DNA of 64,000 nucleotides. Origin: Streptomyces bottropensis ATCC 25435 (lineage in GTDB: Bacteria > Actinomycetota > Actinomycetes > Streptomycetales > Streptomycetaceae). The stretch lies in the NCBI RefSeq assembly GCF_000383595.1, contig NZ_KB911581.1, positions 7,027,519-7,091,518 of the forward strand, read 5' to 3'. Under the pieces are notes generated by a model. The model did not search any database, was not told the DNA's origin, and worked only from the letters and a program-made list of their open reading frames with translations. A program made the translations under genes and the position numbers. Of this stretch, positions 48,418 to 57,143 are shown one piece after another (position 1 is the first letter of the stretch; each line of letters opens with the position of its first letter).

Positions 48418-49530
48418 TCACCTGGCGAGGTGCCGCCATGTGCCGTCGAGTGCGATCCGCCTGAGTTGCCGGAGGGTGAGGGCCGGGTCGGCACGGCTCG
48501 CGCGCAGTCCGTAGCCCCTGGCGTTGACCGCCATGACCACCACCCGGAAGCCGTCGTCCCGAAGAACGTCGACGGACCGTTCGACGGCGCCCTTCCCGCC
48601 ATGGGGAGAAGGCTCCTCGGCGATTCTGACACGGGTGCCGTCAGGCAGGGTGGTCGACTTCTCGAACACCTTCGCCATCCGGGTGTCGCCGGGCTTCCAG
48701 CGTTGCACGTTGGCCGCGACGAGGCTCTCGCCACGGCCGTCGTCGACGACGACATGCCCGAAGCCGTCCGAGCCTGCCGGCTGACGGACTCGCAGGCCGG
48801 TCGGGAGCAACGCGGCGAGGGCGCGAGCGATCTCCTTTCCGGGCACTCCCCCGGTCGCTTCGGCCCGCTCGCTGTCGGGCGGCTTCGGCATCCTGGAGAG
48901 GACGGGCTTCCACCGCGGCGAGGTCGCGACGGCCGAAAGCCGTCCACCGGCCAGCGGAAGTGACGTGTCCCCACCCGCCGGCCACTGGCCGGGCCGCATC
49001 TCGGTCTGTGTCACCACGACCTGTTCGCCGCCGCCGTAGGTGAACTGGGCGGTGAGGACTTCGACACCGGACGGTTCGGAACCCTTCGCGGGCGACCGAT
49101 CGAGAGTCAGTTTTCCGCCGCCGGGCACCCTGGTCTCCGTGCACCGGCTGAACGGCGCGTACGCGGTGTCGGGACACTGCAGGAACAGCGGAGGAACGGG
49201 AACACCCCATCGGTAGAGGGAAACCGACACCTTGGCCTCGTTCCCGTCCCGGCCGTAGACGAGCGAGGCAGAAGGCGCCGTGGAACCACTGCCCAGCCCC
49301 CGGCCCCGCTGCCCGGAAAACCTCCCTTCGGGGAGCAGCGTCTCCAGGACGCGCACCATCTGCTGTGCCGACGGCGAACCGGACCCCGAGGGGCCGATCT
49401 CGTGTGCGGGGGTCAGGGAACTGCAGCCGGAGAGCACGGCGGCGCTCAGGCAGACGGACACGGCCGACGCCAGGGCGGGGCGGTGGCGCTTCCCGGCAAA
49501 GGTGTCACGCAGAGCGGTACGCGTGGACAT
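48418..49530 (-). CDS. Secreted lipoprotein of unknown function
   Basis: 370 residues. Lipobox at about residue 36 (AAVLSGCSS). Two similar halves can be traced: each has a leucine-rich LLPxG helix (LETLLPEGRF; LAALLPTGLRV) followed by VVVDD/LVYGRDG and LPDGT/VPGGGKL strands, so the protein may be an internal duplication. One Cys pair in QCPDTAYAPFSRC. No catalytic motif. ATG 49530 gives MSTRTALRD with GAGGCGG upstream; it ends 8 bp from the I36 gene upstream of it and may be cotranscribed. Confidence 0.82.
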   Translation of the reverse strand: MSTRTALRDTFAGKRHRPALASAVSVCLSAAVLSGCSSLTPAHEIGPSGSGSPSAQQMVRVLETLLPEGRFSGQRGRGLGSGSTAPSASLVYGRDGNEAKVSVSLYRWGVPVPPLFLQCPDTAYAPFSRCTETRVPGGGKLTLDRSPAKGSEPSGVEVLTAQFTYGGGEQVVVTQTEMRPGQWPAGGDTSLPLAGGRLSAVATSPRWKPVLSRMPKPPDSERAEATGGVPGKEIARALAALLPTGLRVRQPAGSDGFGHVVVDDGRGESLVAANVQRWKPGDTRMAKVFEKSTTLPDGTRVRIAEEPSPHGGKGAVERSVDVLRDDGFRVVVMAVNARGYGLRASRADPALTLRQLRRIALDGTWRHLAR

Positions 49531-49538
49531 GGGCCGCC

Positions 49539-49949
49539 TCAGCAGCTTCCCGGGCGCCACACGCTGATCTTGTCCTGCATATAGGAATTGATGTTCGGCC
49601 AGGTCTCGCGACCGCCGATCCCGAAAGTCAGGCCCGCGAAGTAGTAGTGCTGGTAGAAGCAGTACCCGCTGCTCGAATTGTTGACGATCGCCGAGGTCCT
49701 GTCGTCCATGTAGTGCCCGGGGAGGCTGAAGGACGGGCCGTCCTCGCGCTGGGCGAGCACCCGGCCGTTGTAGGTCGTGTGCTCGTAGACGCAGAGCGTG
49801 TACCCGTCACACGTGCGCGGCGTCCCGTTGCCCGTCAGGTTGTACCACTGCTGCGCGGACGCCTGCGTCGGAAGGGCGGCCATCACCAAGGCCGCCGCCG
49901 TCGCAGCGACAACCGTCGCCCGCTTCCCCAGCGCAGAGAATGTGAACAT
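49539..49949 (-). CDS. Secreted peptidase-inhibitor family I36 protein (copy 1)
   Basis: 136 residues: signal peptide cut near QASA-QQ (31), then a crystallin-like fold with C-x-GYTLCVYEHTTYNG and the YCFYQHYYFAGLTFGI repeat, four Cys in all. I36 is the family of the Streptomyces metalloproteinase inhibitor SMPI. Similar to the adjacent copy, so a tandem duplication. The inhibitor function is a family inference; many members are untested. Confidence 0.85.
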   Translation of the reverse strand: MFTFSALGKRATVVAATAAALVMAALPTQASAQQWYNLTGNGTPRTCDGYTLCVYEHTTYNGRVLAQREDGPSFSLPGHYMDDRTSAIVNNSSSGYCFYQHYYFAGLTFGIGGRETWPNINSYMQDKISVWRPGSC

Positions 49950-49997
49950 CTCGAAGAATTCCTTCCGTTCGGCCGGACTACAACTCGATTTCGGCGA

Positions 49998-50429
49998 TCA
50001 GTAGCAGTTTCCGGGGTGGAATGCGCTGATCTTGTCCACGATGTAGCCGTTGATGTAGGGCCAGTTCTCGTTGCCGTGGATCAGGAAAGTCAGACCCTTG
50101 AGGTCCCAGTGCTCGTAGAAGCAATAGGCACTGCTCGAATTGTTGACCATGGACGAGATCTTGTCGTTCATGTAGGTGTCCGTCCAGGAATTGCCACTGA
50201 CCGGAGAAACCCACTTGAAGGACGCGCCCCCCACGCCGGTGAATCCGGCCATGTCGCCGTTGTAGACCGTGTGCTGGTACAGACACAGCTGGAAGTTGGC
50301 ACACGTACCGGTGGTTCCGTTCCCTGTTCTCTGGATGTATGCGGACGCGTCCGTCACCGCCGCGCCGAGCGCCAGGGTCGCCGTCACGGCGACTATCGCC
50401 GTCCGTGTCCGCCGGGAGGTCCAGGCCAT
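49998..50429 (-). CDS. Secreted peptidase-inhibitor family I36 protein (copy 2)
   Basis: 143 residues from ATG 50429 (AGGAGA upstream; an ATG at 50477 would overlap the promoter). Signal peptide ends near TDASA (31). Same pattern as the neighbour: CANFQLCLYQHTVYNG, VNNSSSAYCFYEHWDLKGLTF, then HPGNCY. The two copies share about half of their residues by eye. Divergent from the AfsR-type regulator. Confidence 0.87.
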   Translation of the reverse strand: MAWTSRRTRTAIVAVTATLALGAAVTDASAYIQRTGNGTTGTCANFQLCLYQHTVYNGDMAGFTGVGGASFKWVSPVSGNSWTDTYMNDKISSMVNNSSSAYCFYEHWDLKGLTFLIHGNENWPYINGYIVDKISAFHPGNCY

Positions 50430-50631
50430 GGAGAGTCTCCTCTTCTTGTCGTTTTCCTTTCGGTGAGCAGCAGTCAACTACAGGAGAAACGGTGCGTATT
50501 GAACCTGGGCGTCACGCATGGGATTGTGGTGCCACATTGCCGCGCGGGATGTCGCGGCCATCTGTGCACTGGCGATCAGAAAACGGACCTGCCCACCGGT
50601 ATCGGACGGGCATTCCGCGAGGAGGATGCGG

Positions 50632-53535
50632 GTGGAAGGGCGATTACGGTTCTCGGTGCTGGGGCCGGTAGGGGCGTGGCGCGACGAGACCGAGATCGAG
50701 CTGGGGCCGCCCCAGCAGCGCGCGGTGCTGGCCGTGCTGCTGCTGGCGGAGGGTGCGCAGGTGCCGACGAGCGGCCTGGTCGACGCGGTGTGGGGAGCCA
50801 GGGCCCCCGCTTCCGTTCTCGGCATCCTGCGGACGTACGTCCACCGGCTGCGCAAGGCACTGGAGCCCGGCGGGGACACGGCGTCGTCCGTGATCCGTTT
50901 CACGGGCGACGGCTACCGGCTTCGTGTCGCGCCGGACGCGTTCGACCTCGCCGCCTTCCGGCAGGGGCTGGCCCGGGCGGAGCGGGAGCGCCGTGCCGGA
51001 GACATCGAGGGTGCGGTGCACCAGCTGCGGGAGGCGCTCGCCCTGTGGCGGGGGACGGCGCTGGCCGGTGTCCGGGGCGAGTTCGCGCGGAACCGGCGGC
51101 AGCGGCTCACCGACCTGCGCCTGTCCACGGAAGCGGCCCGCCTCACGGCCGAACTCGACCTGGGCGCCTTGGCACAGGCCGCCGCGGAGCTGACCGGGCT
51201 GGTCGCCGAGCATCCGCTGGACGAGCGCTTCCGGGAGCTGCTGATGCTCGCCCTCTACCGGTCGGGGCGGCAGGCGGCGGCCCTCGCCACCTACCGCGAG
51301 GCGCGGAACCTGCTCGTGGAGGAGCTGGGGGTGGACCCCGGCCCGGCCCTGCAGACGATGTACCAGCGGGTGCTGCGGGCGGACACCGCGCTCCTCGCTC
51401 CGCCGCACCCGCCCTCGCCGGCCCCCGCACCGGAACCAGAACCCGCACCCGCACCCGCACCCGCACCCGCACCCGCCCAACTACCGGCCGGGCTGCCGGT
51501 CTTCGTCGGCCGCGACGCCGAACTGGCCGAGGCGGTCCGGCTGGCTCCGGGCGGCACGGTGGTGGTCAGCGCCATCGCGGGCATGGCGGGCGTTGGCAAG
51601 ACCACCTTCGCGGTGCACTGGGCGCGACAGGTCGCCGACCGCTTCCCGGACGGCCAGTTGTACCTGAATCTGCGGGGCTTCGACCCGGTCGGTCTGCCGG
51701 TCGCGCCGGAACACGCCCTGCGCACGCTGCTGGAGTCGCTGGGCGTCGACGCACGCGGGCTGCCACAGGGCGTCGACGCGCTCGCCGCCCTGTACCGCAC
51801 CCTGCTCACCGGCAGGCGCGTGCTGGTGCTGCTGGACAACGCCCGTGACGCCGCACAGGTCCGGCCGCTGCTGCCCGGAGCCCCCGGCTGTCTGGTCATG
51901 GTCACCAGCCGTAACCGGCTCTCCGGGCTGGTCGCCGTGGACGGCGCCCACCCCGTCCACCTCGACGTGCTCTCCGTGGCGGAGTCCCGTGGGCTGCTCG
52001 CCCGACGCCTCGGTGCCGACCGGGTCGCCGCCGAACCGGACGCGGTCGAGGAGATCATCGCCTGGTGCGCACGGCTGCCGCTCGCGCTGGCGGTCGCCGC
52101 CGCCAGTGCGGCGACCCGGTCCGCGCTCCCGCTGTCGGCCATCGCCGCAGAACTGCGCGAAAGCGCCGACGGTCTCAACGCGTTTTACGACGTGGACACG
52201 GTGGCCGACGTGCGCTCCGTCTTCTCCTGGTCCTACCACGCCCTCACTTCCGACGCCGCCCGCCTGTTCCGGCTGCTCGGCCTGCACCCCGGCCCCGACA
52301 TCGCACTGCCCGCAGCGGCCAGCCTGGCCGGGCTCACCGTCCCGCACACCCGGCAGTTGCTGTCCGAACTCATCCATGCCCACCTCGTGGACGAACACGT
52401 CCCCGGCCGCTACTCCTCGCACGACCTGCTGCGCGCCTACGCCACCGAGCTCGCCGAAGCCGTCGGGCCGCCCCGGCAGACGCAGGCGGCCCGGCACCGG
52501 ATGTTCGACCACTATCTGCACACCGCCCGTGAGGCGGCCGCGCTGACCGCCTCACGGCTACTGGTCTCTCTGGCTCCTGCGGCCGACGGGGTGCGCGCCG
52601 AGGAGTTCGACGGAGACACGGCGAAGGCCACGGCCTGGTTCGCCGCCGAGCAGGCGGTGCTGCTCGCGACCGTCGAACAGGCCATCGCCCACCGGTACGA
52701 CGTCCACACCTGGAAACTCAGCTGGGCCATGGGGCACCATCTGCACTGGCGTGGCCTGTGGCGGGAGAAGGAAGCCGTGCACCTCGCCGCCATGGACGCG
52801 GCGTGTCGGCTGGGCGACCGGACCGCACAGGGCCATGCCCACGACGGTCTCGCCCTTGCCACGGGGGATCTGGGCCGCATCGACGAGGCACGGCTTCATG
52901 CCGAGCGGGCCATCGAACTGTTCACCGAATCGGGCGACATGAGAGCCTGCGCCGAGGCTCATCTCACGTTGGCCTGGGTGGGGGAGCGGCTGGGCGATCT
53001 GGAAGCCTCGCTCGGTGCCGCGCAGCGGTTCCTCGCGATCCTCCGGGCACATGACGATCGTGGCGCCGACGACAGCCGCAGCCGGATGGCGATGGCAACC
53101 GCGCTCAACGCGGTCGGCTGGTGCCACACCATGTTTGGACAGCATCAGCAGGCCCTCGACCACTGCCGACAGGCGCTGGCCCTGCAGCAGGAACTCGGAG
53201 ACGACACCAACGCGGCACACACCTGGGACAGCATCGGCCACGCCCACCATCACCTCGGCCAGTACGAGCAGGCCGTCGTCGCCTATCGCAGCGCCCACGC
53301 CCTCTACCTGCAATCCGGCGGCGTGCCCTGGATGATGGCCGGCACCCTCAAGCGCCTCGGGGACACCCACGTCAGCGCGGGCCACACCGAACCGGCCCGC
53401 GCCGCGTGGACCGAGGCGCTGGAGATCCTCACGCGGCTCGGCCATCCCGACGCCGAGTCCCTGCGCACGCGGCTGGGTCGGCTCGCCGAGCCGAGTGGCT
53501 CCGCCGAGGCGGGCGTGGTGCTCACCGACTCGTAG
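50632..53535 (+). CDS. AfsR/SARP-type transcriptional regulator with NB-ARC and TPR domains
   Basis: 967 residues from GTG 50632 (GGAGG 6 bases upstream; the ATG at 50626 abuts the site). Order: OmpR-type winged helix (about 1-95; AVLLLAEGAQVPTSGLVDAVWG), bacterial activation domain BTAD (about 98-245), a PAPAPEP linker encoded by a cccgca repeat, an NB-ARC ATPase (Walker A GMAGVGKTT near 317-325; VLVLLDNARDAAQ; CLVMVTSRNRLSGL), and C-terminal TPRs (about 680-940). AfsR-like proteins activate secondary metabolism on signals relayed through the ATPase. No biosynthetic genes are adjacent. Nearest neighbours are I36 genes and an AraC regulator. Confidence 0.93.
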   Translation: MEGRLRFSVLGPVGAWRDETEIELGPPQQRAVLAVLLLAEGAQVPTSGLVDAVWGARAPASVLGILRTYVHRLRKALEPGGDTASSVIRFTGDGYRLRVAPDAFDLAAFRQGLARAERERRAGDIEGAVHQLREALALWRGTALAGVRGEFARNRRQRLTDLRLSTEAARLTAELDLGALAQAAAELTGLVAEHPLDERFRELLMLALYRSGRQAAALATYREARNLLVEELGVDPGPALQTMYQRVLRADTALLAPPHPPSPAPAPEPEPAPAPAPAPAPAQLPAGLPVFVGRDAELAEAVRLAPGGTVVVSAIAGMAGVGKTTFAVHWARQVADRFPDGQLYLNLRGFDPVGLPVAPEHALRTLLESLGVDARGLPQGVDALAALYRTLLTGRRVLVLLDNARDAAQVRPLLPGAPGCLVMVTSRNRLSGLVAVDGAHPVHLDVLSVAESRGLLARRLGADRVAAEPDAVEEIIAWCARLPLALAVAAASAATRSALPLSAIAAELRESADGLNAFYDVDTVADVRSVFSWSYHALTSDAARLFRLLGLHPGPDIALPAAASLAGLTVPHTRQLLSELIHAHLVDEHVPGRYSSHDLLRAYATELAEAVGPPRQTQAARHRMFDHYLHTAREAAALTASRLLVSLAPAADGVRAEEFDGDTAKATAWFAAEQAVLLATVEQAIAHRYDVHTWKLSWAMGHHLHWRGLWREKEAVHLAAMDAACRLGDRTAQGHAHDGLALATGDLGRIDEARLHAERAIELFTESGDMRACAEAHLTLAWVGERLGDLEASLGAAQRFLAILRAHDDRGADDSRSRMAMATALNAVGWCHTMFGQHQQALDHCRQALALQQELGDDTNAAHTWDSIGHAHHHLGQYEQAVVAYRSAHALYLQSGGVPWMMAGTLKRLGDTHVSAGHTEPARAAWTEALEILTRLGHPDAESLRTRLGRLAEPSGSAEAGVVLTDS

Positions 53536-53738
53536 GCGGCGCTCGCTCGGGACCCGGCCGGCCGGACGCCGACGGCCGGGCCCGCTCGGCGTGCGGTCCG
53601 GGGCGGAAACGGACGTCAACGCTCCGTGGAGTGGTCGTCAACGGGTCGTGTACCCCGGGCTGGTTTCTTGATCGGACGACGGGCGGGCGCGCAGGGCCGC
53701 TCGTCGAAGCCGATCCAGCGGCCGAGAGGAGACTCATC

Positions 53739-54785
53739 GTGAGTGACCGGGCGTCGAACCCGCACTCCACCAGTTCACCGAGGTGGTGGCGAGCCACGGA
53801 ATTCGAGCTCGAACTGAATCTCACGGCTCCGGAGATCCGAGATGCCGGCCCCTTGTTCCATGAATGGAGAGTCGGCCCTTTATCCCATCTCACACACCTG
53901 CAGATCAGCGAGCCCGCTCCCCATGGATTCCGCGTGTCCGCGCGTGGTCACCACTTCGGCGACCTGCTCTCGATCGATTTTCGTTCCGATGCGCTGACCG
54001 GTGTTTCCGGGAGAAATCTTGACCGGGACCCGATCGTGGCGGATCTGGTCGTCTCGGGCAGGCTCGATTTCCGCAGGGAGGGAAGGAGATACCCGGTCCT
54101 GCCGGGGCAGATCTGTATTCGGGACACCAGATTCACATGGCGCTTCTCCTGTGCACCGGCGACGCGTGTGCGCGTGGTCTCGATACCCCGGCATGCGCTC
54201 ACCGCACGCATCGGATCGCCGAAGAGGCTCGACCGCGCCCACATCGAGGACGCCGGATCCCCCGAGGTCGGCCTCTTCGTCCACTTCCTGGAGGCGCTGG
54301 AGAAATCCCGCGACGACCTGGATCGCTCCGCGTGGGCGCGGAGCATCGCCCTTGATTCCTGCGCCACCCTGCTGGCGGGAATACTGGCCACACCTCAGGA
54401 AACCCGGAGCGGAACCGGCGCGAACGGCCATCGGGAGGCCACGCTCCGGGCCGCGATGCATGCCATAGAAACACATCTCGACAGGCCCGATCTTTCTCCC
54501 GAGCTGATCGCCCGGGCCCTCGGCGTCTCGCTCCGGACGCTGCACCGCTCCTTCTCCGGTTCGAGTGATTCCGTCATGTCGTTCGCTCGTCGTCTCCGGC
54601 TCCAGGGAGCGCACGACGACCTCGTGCGGGCGGGTGGCACCGCCGGGGTCTCCGAGATCGCGGCCCGATGGAATTTCTCGGACGCGAGTCATTTCATCAG
54701 GAACTTCAGGGAGTTCTACGGGACGACTCCGGCCGCCTACGTGCTCGCACGCGGGCACCGGGACCGTCATCGACGTCATGGGTGA
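53739..54785 (+). CDS. AraC family transcriptional regulator (with TTA codon)
   Basis: 348 residues from GTG 53739 (GAGAGGAGA upstream). The N-terminal AraC_binding_2-like domain has the EFELELNLTAPEIRDAG pattern. The C-terminal double HTH is clear (LSPELIARALGVSLRTLHRSF; GVSEIAARWNFSDASHFIRNFREFYGTTPAAY). Codon 48 (53880-53882) is TTA, so translation should need bldA tRNA. It follows the AfsR-type gene by 203 bp on the same strand. Base use (AT-richer codons such as TTT, GAA, ATT) differs somewhat from neighbours, hinting at later acquisition. Confidence 0.92.
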   Translation: MSDRASNPHSTSSPRWWRATEFELELNLTAPEIRDAGPLFHEWRVGPLSHLTHLQISEPAPHGFRVSARGHHFGDLLSIDFRSDALTGVSGRNLDRDPIVADLVVSGRLDFRREGRRYPVLPGQICIRDTRFTWRFSCAPATRVRVVSIPRHALTARIGSPKRLDRAHIEDAGSPEVGLFVHFLEALEKSRDDLDRSAWARSIALDSCATLLAGILATPQETRSGTGANGHREATLRAAMHAIETHLDRPDLSPELIARALGVSLRTLHRSFSGSSDSVMSFARRLRLQGAHDDLVRAGGTAGVSEIAARWNFSDASHFIRNFREFYGTTPAAYVLARGHRDRHRRHG

Positions 54786-54836
54786 GGGGTGGCCGCCCCC
54801 GTCGCGGCGGACGGCCGTACGGCGCCGGGCCCCGGA

Positions 54837-55736
54837 TCAGCCCGCGAACGCCGGCTGGGCCAGGCCCTTGCCCGCGCCCGGTACGACCAGCAGGGAGCCC
54901 GACAGGGGGTGCGGGGTGTCGGTGCCCGTGCGGGCCGTCGTGATGTAGAGGTCGGTGAGGTCGGGGCCGCCGAAGGCGCAGGCCGTGGGACGGGGGGTGG
55001 GGAGGGGGACGACGCGGTCCAGGGTGCCGTCCGGGGTGTAGCGGCGGACGGCGCTCCCCTCCCAGAGGGCGACCCAGACACAGCCCTCGGCGTCGACGGT
55101 GAGGCCGTCGGGGAAGCCGCCGCCGTCCTCGATGGTCACGAAGGGGCGCCGGTTCACGGGCAGACGGCCGTCCGCCGCGCCCCCGCCCGTGGCCGCACCC
55201 GGGTCCGTGTAGTCGAAGACGTCGATCCGGCGGGTCGGCGAGTCGATGTAGTACATCAGCCGTCCGTCCGGGCTCCAGCCGGTGCCGTTGCTGACGGCGA
55301 CGTCGTCGAGGACGGTGGTGGCGAGCCCGTCGGCGGTGAAGCGGGCCAGGGTGCCGCCGCCCGGGGCCTCGTCGTAGCGCATGGTGCCGGCGAAGAGGGA
55401 GCCGTCGGGTGCGACGGCGGCGTCGTTGGCCCGGCGGCCCGGGACGGGCTCGTGGTGCAGCCACCGGAAGCCGCCGTCGGGGTCGGTCAGAGCGACGCCG
55501 TCACGGAGGTTCAGCACGAGGCCGCCGCCGGCGCGGGGCTTGACCGCGCCGACGTGCTGCTCGGTGACGAACACCGTGCGGCGGCCCGAGGCGGGGTCGT
55601 AGGTGTGGACGCGCGACCCGAGGATGTCGATCCAGATCAGGCGCTGGGCGTCGGCGTCCCAGGTGGGACCCTCGCCGAGGGCCGCGTACTCCCGGACCGC
55701 GACCTCGTAGCCCGGGGGACTCGTGCGGGCGCTCAT
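54837..55736 (-). CDS. SMP-30/gluconolactonase/regucalcin family lactonase
   Basis: 299 residues, six-bladed propeller. Metal ligands by family pattern: Glu22 (LGEGPTW), Asn in RRANDAAVAPDG, Asn in SNGTGWSPDG, Asp in PDGLTVDAEG. Hydrolyses sugar lactones (glucono-, galactono- or arabinono-lactone) to aldonates, the step between the dehydrogenase and the dehydratase of oxidative sugar breakdown. The start overlaps the IclR stop by 4 bp (ATGA), so the regulator and enzyme are one operon. Confidence 0.92.
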   Translation of the reverse strand: MSARTSPPGYEVAVREYAALGEGPTWDADAQRLIWIDILGSRVHTYDPASGRRTVFVTEQHVGAVKPRAGGGLVLNLRDGVALTDPDGGFRWLHHEPVPGRRANDAAVAPDGSLFAGTMRYDEAPGGGTLARFTADGLATTVLDDVAVSNGTGWSPDGRLMYYIDSPTRRIDVFDYTDPGAATGGGAADGRLPVNRRPFVTIEDGGGFPDGLTVDAEGCVWVALWEGSAVRRYTPDGTLDRVVPLPTPRPTACAFGGPDLTDLYITTARTGTDTPHPLSGSLLVVPGAGKGLAQPAFAG

Positions 55737-56506
55737 GCCACGATCCGGTGGCCGAGGCGCTCGGACAGCTCCGCGGCGCCCTTGGCGGCGAGCTGCTCCA
55801 GCTCGATCCGGCGCTCGTCGCTCCAGCGGATCATGGGGACGGAGATGGAGATCGCGGCGACGACCCTGCCGGTGCGGTCGCGGACCGGCGCGGCGACGCA
55901 GGAGACGTCCGGGTTGGACTCGCGGTTCTCCACGGCGAGACCCCGCTCACGGATCCGGGCCAGGGTCTCGCGCAGGGCGGCCGGGTCGGTGATGCTGTTG
56001 GGGGTCATGGCGAGCAGGTCGGCGTCGTCCGGGATGCGGGCGTTCAGCTCGGCCTCGGGAAGGGAGGCGAGGAGCATCTTGCCGACGGAGGTGCAGTGCG
56101 CCGGGAGGCGGCGGCCCGCGGCGGAGACCATGCGCACGGCGTGCGTGGAGTCGACCTTGGCGATGTAGATGACGTCCGTGTACTCCAGGATCGCCACGTG
56201 CACCGTCTCGTCGCAGGTCTCGGCGACGGACCTGGCCACCTGCTGGCCCTCGGCGGCGAGGTCCAGCTGCTCGGCGTAACGGCTGCCGAGCTGGTACGGG
56301 CGGACTCCGAGGCGGTAACGTCCCGGCTGTCCCTGTACCTGGACGATGTATCCCCTGGCGGCGAGCGTGGTGACCAGCTCGTGCACGGTGGTGCGGGGCA
56401 GTTGGAGTCTGCGCACGATGTCGGGGGCGGACAGCGTGCCGTCCCCGTCCAGGAAGAGCTCCAATATGTCGAGCGCCCGGGTCACGGCAGGTACTAGGCG
56501 TCCCAC
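55733..56506 (-). CDS. IclR family transcriptional regulator
   Basis: 257 residues from GTG 56506, preceded by GGAGGGG. The winged helix covers about 1-65 (LSAPDIVRRLQLPRTTVHELVTTLAARGYI), and the effector domain has CTSVGKMLLASLP and DVSCVAAPVRDRTGRVVAAIS, both typical. IclR proteins linked to lactonases usually sense a sugar acid of the pathway. The element at 56541-56579 is its probable autoregulatory site. The frame is open to 56719, but that includes the operator and is not credible as protein. Confidence 0.93.
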   Translation of the reverse strand: MGRLVPAVTRALDILELFLDGDGTLSAPDIVRRLQLPRTTVHELVTTLAARGYIVQVQGQPGRYRLGVRPYQLGSRYAEQLDLAAEGQQVARSVAETCDETVHVAILEYTDVIYIAKVDSTHAVRMVSAAGRRLPAHCTSVGKMLLASLPEAELNARIPDDADLLAMTPNSITDPAALRETLARIRERGLAVENRESNPDVSCVAAPVRDRTGRVVAAISISVPMIRWSDERRIELEQLAAKGAAELSERLGHRIVA

Positions 56507-56540
56507 GGTCGGTCCCCTCCCTTGAGTCTGTCTGCGGCGA

Positions 56541-56579
56541 GTGTTCGAGATTTCAACTGTCGATCGGCATAACGAACAC
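56541..56579. promoter_or_regulatory. Inverted repeat upstream of iclR (GTGTTCG-N25-CGAACAC)
   Basis: Perfect 7-bp arms, 35 bp upstream of the iclR start. The left part, read on the minus strand, gives TGAAATCTCGAAC, a relative of the CGAAATWTCGAAC motif at the sugar genes. The GTTCG/CGAAC half-sites are spaced exactly as in the GH51 leader. Confidence 0.6.
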
Positions 56580-56680
56580 AGGCTAGTCATAGTGCCCATG
56601 GCCGGGCAATGGTCGGGGGCTACCGGGGTTTGCGTGGGGGCGGCCGGATCCGGGGGTCGGTGGTCGGGTGCGGGCCCGGC

Positions 56681-56712
56681 GGGGGTTCTCGCGCAGTTCC
56701 CCGCGCCCCTGA
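56681..56712 (+). repeat. Inverted repeat, left arm (GCGCAGTTCCCCGCGCCCCT type)
   Basis: 32 bases, GGGGGTTCTCGCGCAGTTCC then CCGCGCCCCTGA, are the exact reverse complement of 57144-57175; outward the two remain similar for about 15 more bases. The core is a dispersed intergenic element known to me from many Streptomyces genomes. Confidence 0.85.
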
Positions 56713-56740
56713 AAAGCAAGGGCTACGCCCCATGCTTTTC
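56711..56740. terminator. Hairpin GAAAAGCA/TGCTTTTC
   Basis: Perfect 8-bp arms with a nested GGG/CCC stem, directly at the inner end of the left repeat arm. AT-rich ends make it look like a terminator in either direction. Confidence 0.5.
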
Positions 56741-56848
56741 ACCCCACAGACCACAGCACCGCCACCCACACCGCCACGCAGCGCCGCAGACCCGTCACGC
56801 CGCAGACCCACAGGACCCTCACCCTTCAAGGCCCAGAGAGCCTGAGGC

Positions 56849-56979
56849 CGCCGGGCCGCCGGGCCTCCGGGCCTCCAGGCCTCCGGGCCTCCAGGCCTCC
56901 AGGCCTCCAGGTCTCCAGACCCCCAGGCCGCCAGACCCCCAGGCCGCCGGGTCGCCAGGCCTCCAGGTCGCCGGGTCGC
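56849..56979. repeat. Low-complexity GCCTCCAGG tandem run
   Basis: Imperfect units of about 9 bp (gcctccagg, gcctccggg, gccgccggg) repeated a dozen or so times. Probably slippage-generated non-coding DNA. Confidence 0.8.
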
Positions 56980-57143
56980 GGGACCCGGGTTCTTTCAGGA
57001 CCACAGGAACCCGGCGCGACCTCGCAAGCCGCCCGGCCGGGTCTTCCAAGGCCACGGCAGCCGGGCGGCCCTTCCAAGCCGCCGGCCCGCGATCTTTCAG
57101 TGCACGGGAGCCTGGTGTCACTGAAAGCCGCCGAGTCCGGGGC

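Noticed and set aside
56507..56719. N-terminal extension of the IclR regulator
   Set aside because: Would translate the operator-like dyad, and the segment has no counterpart in IclR proteins. GTG 56506 has GGAGGGG upstream.
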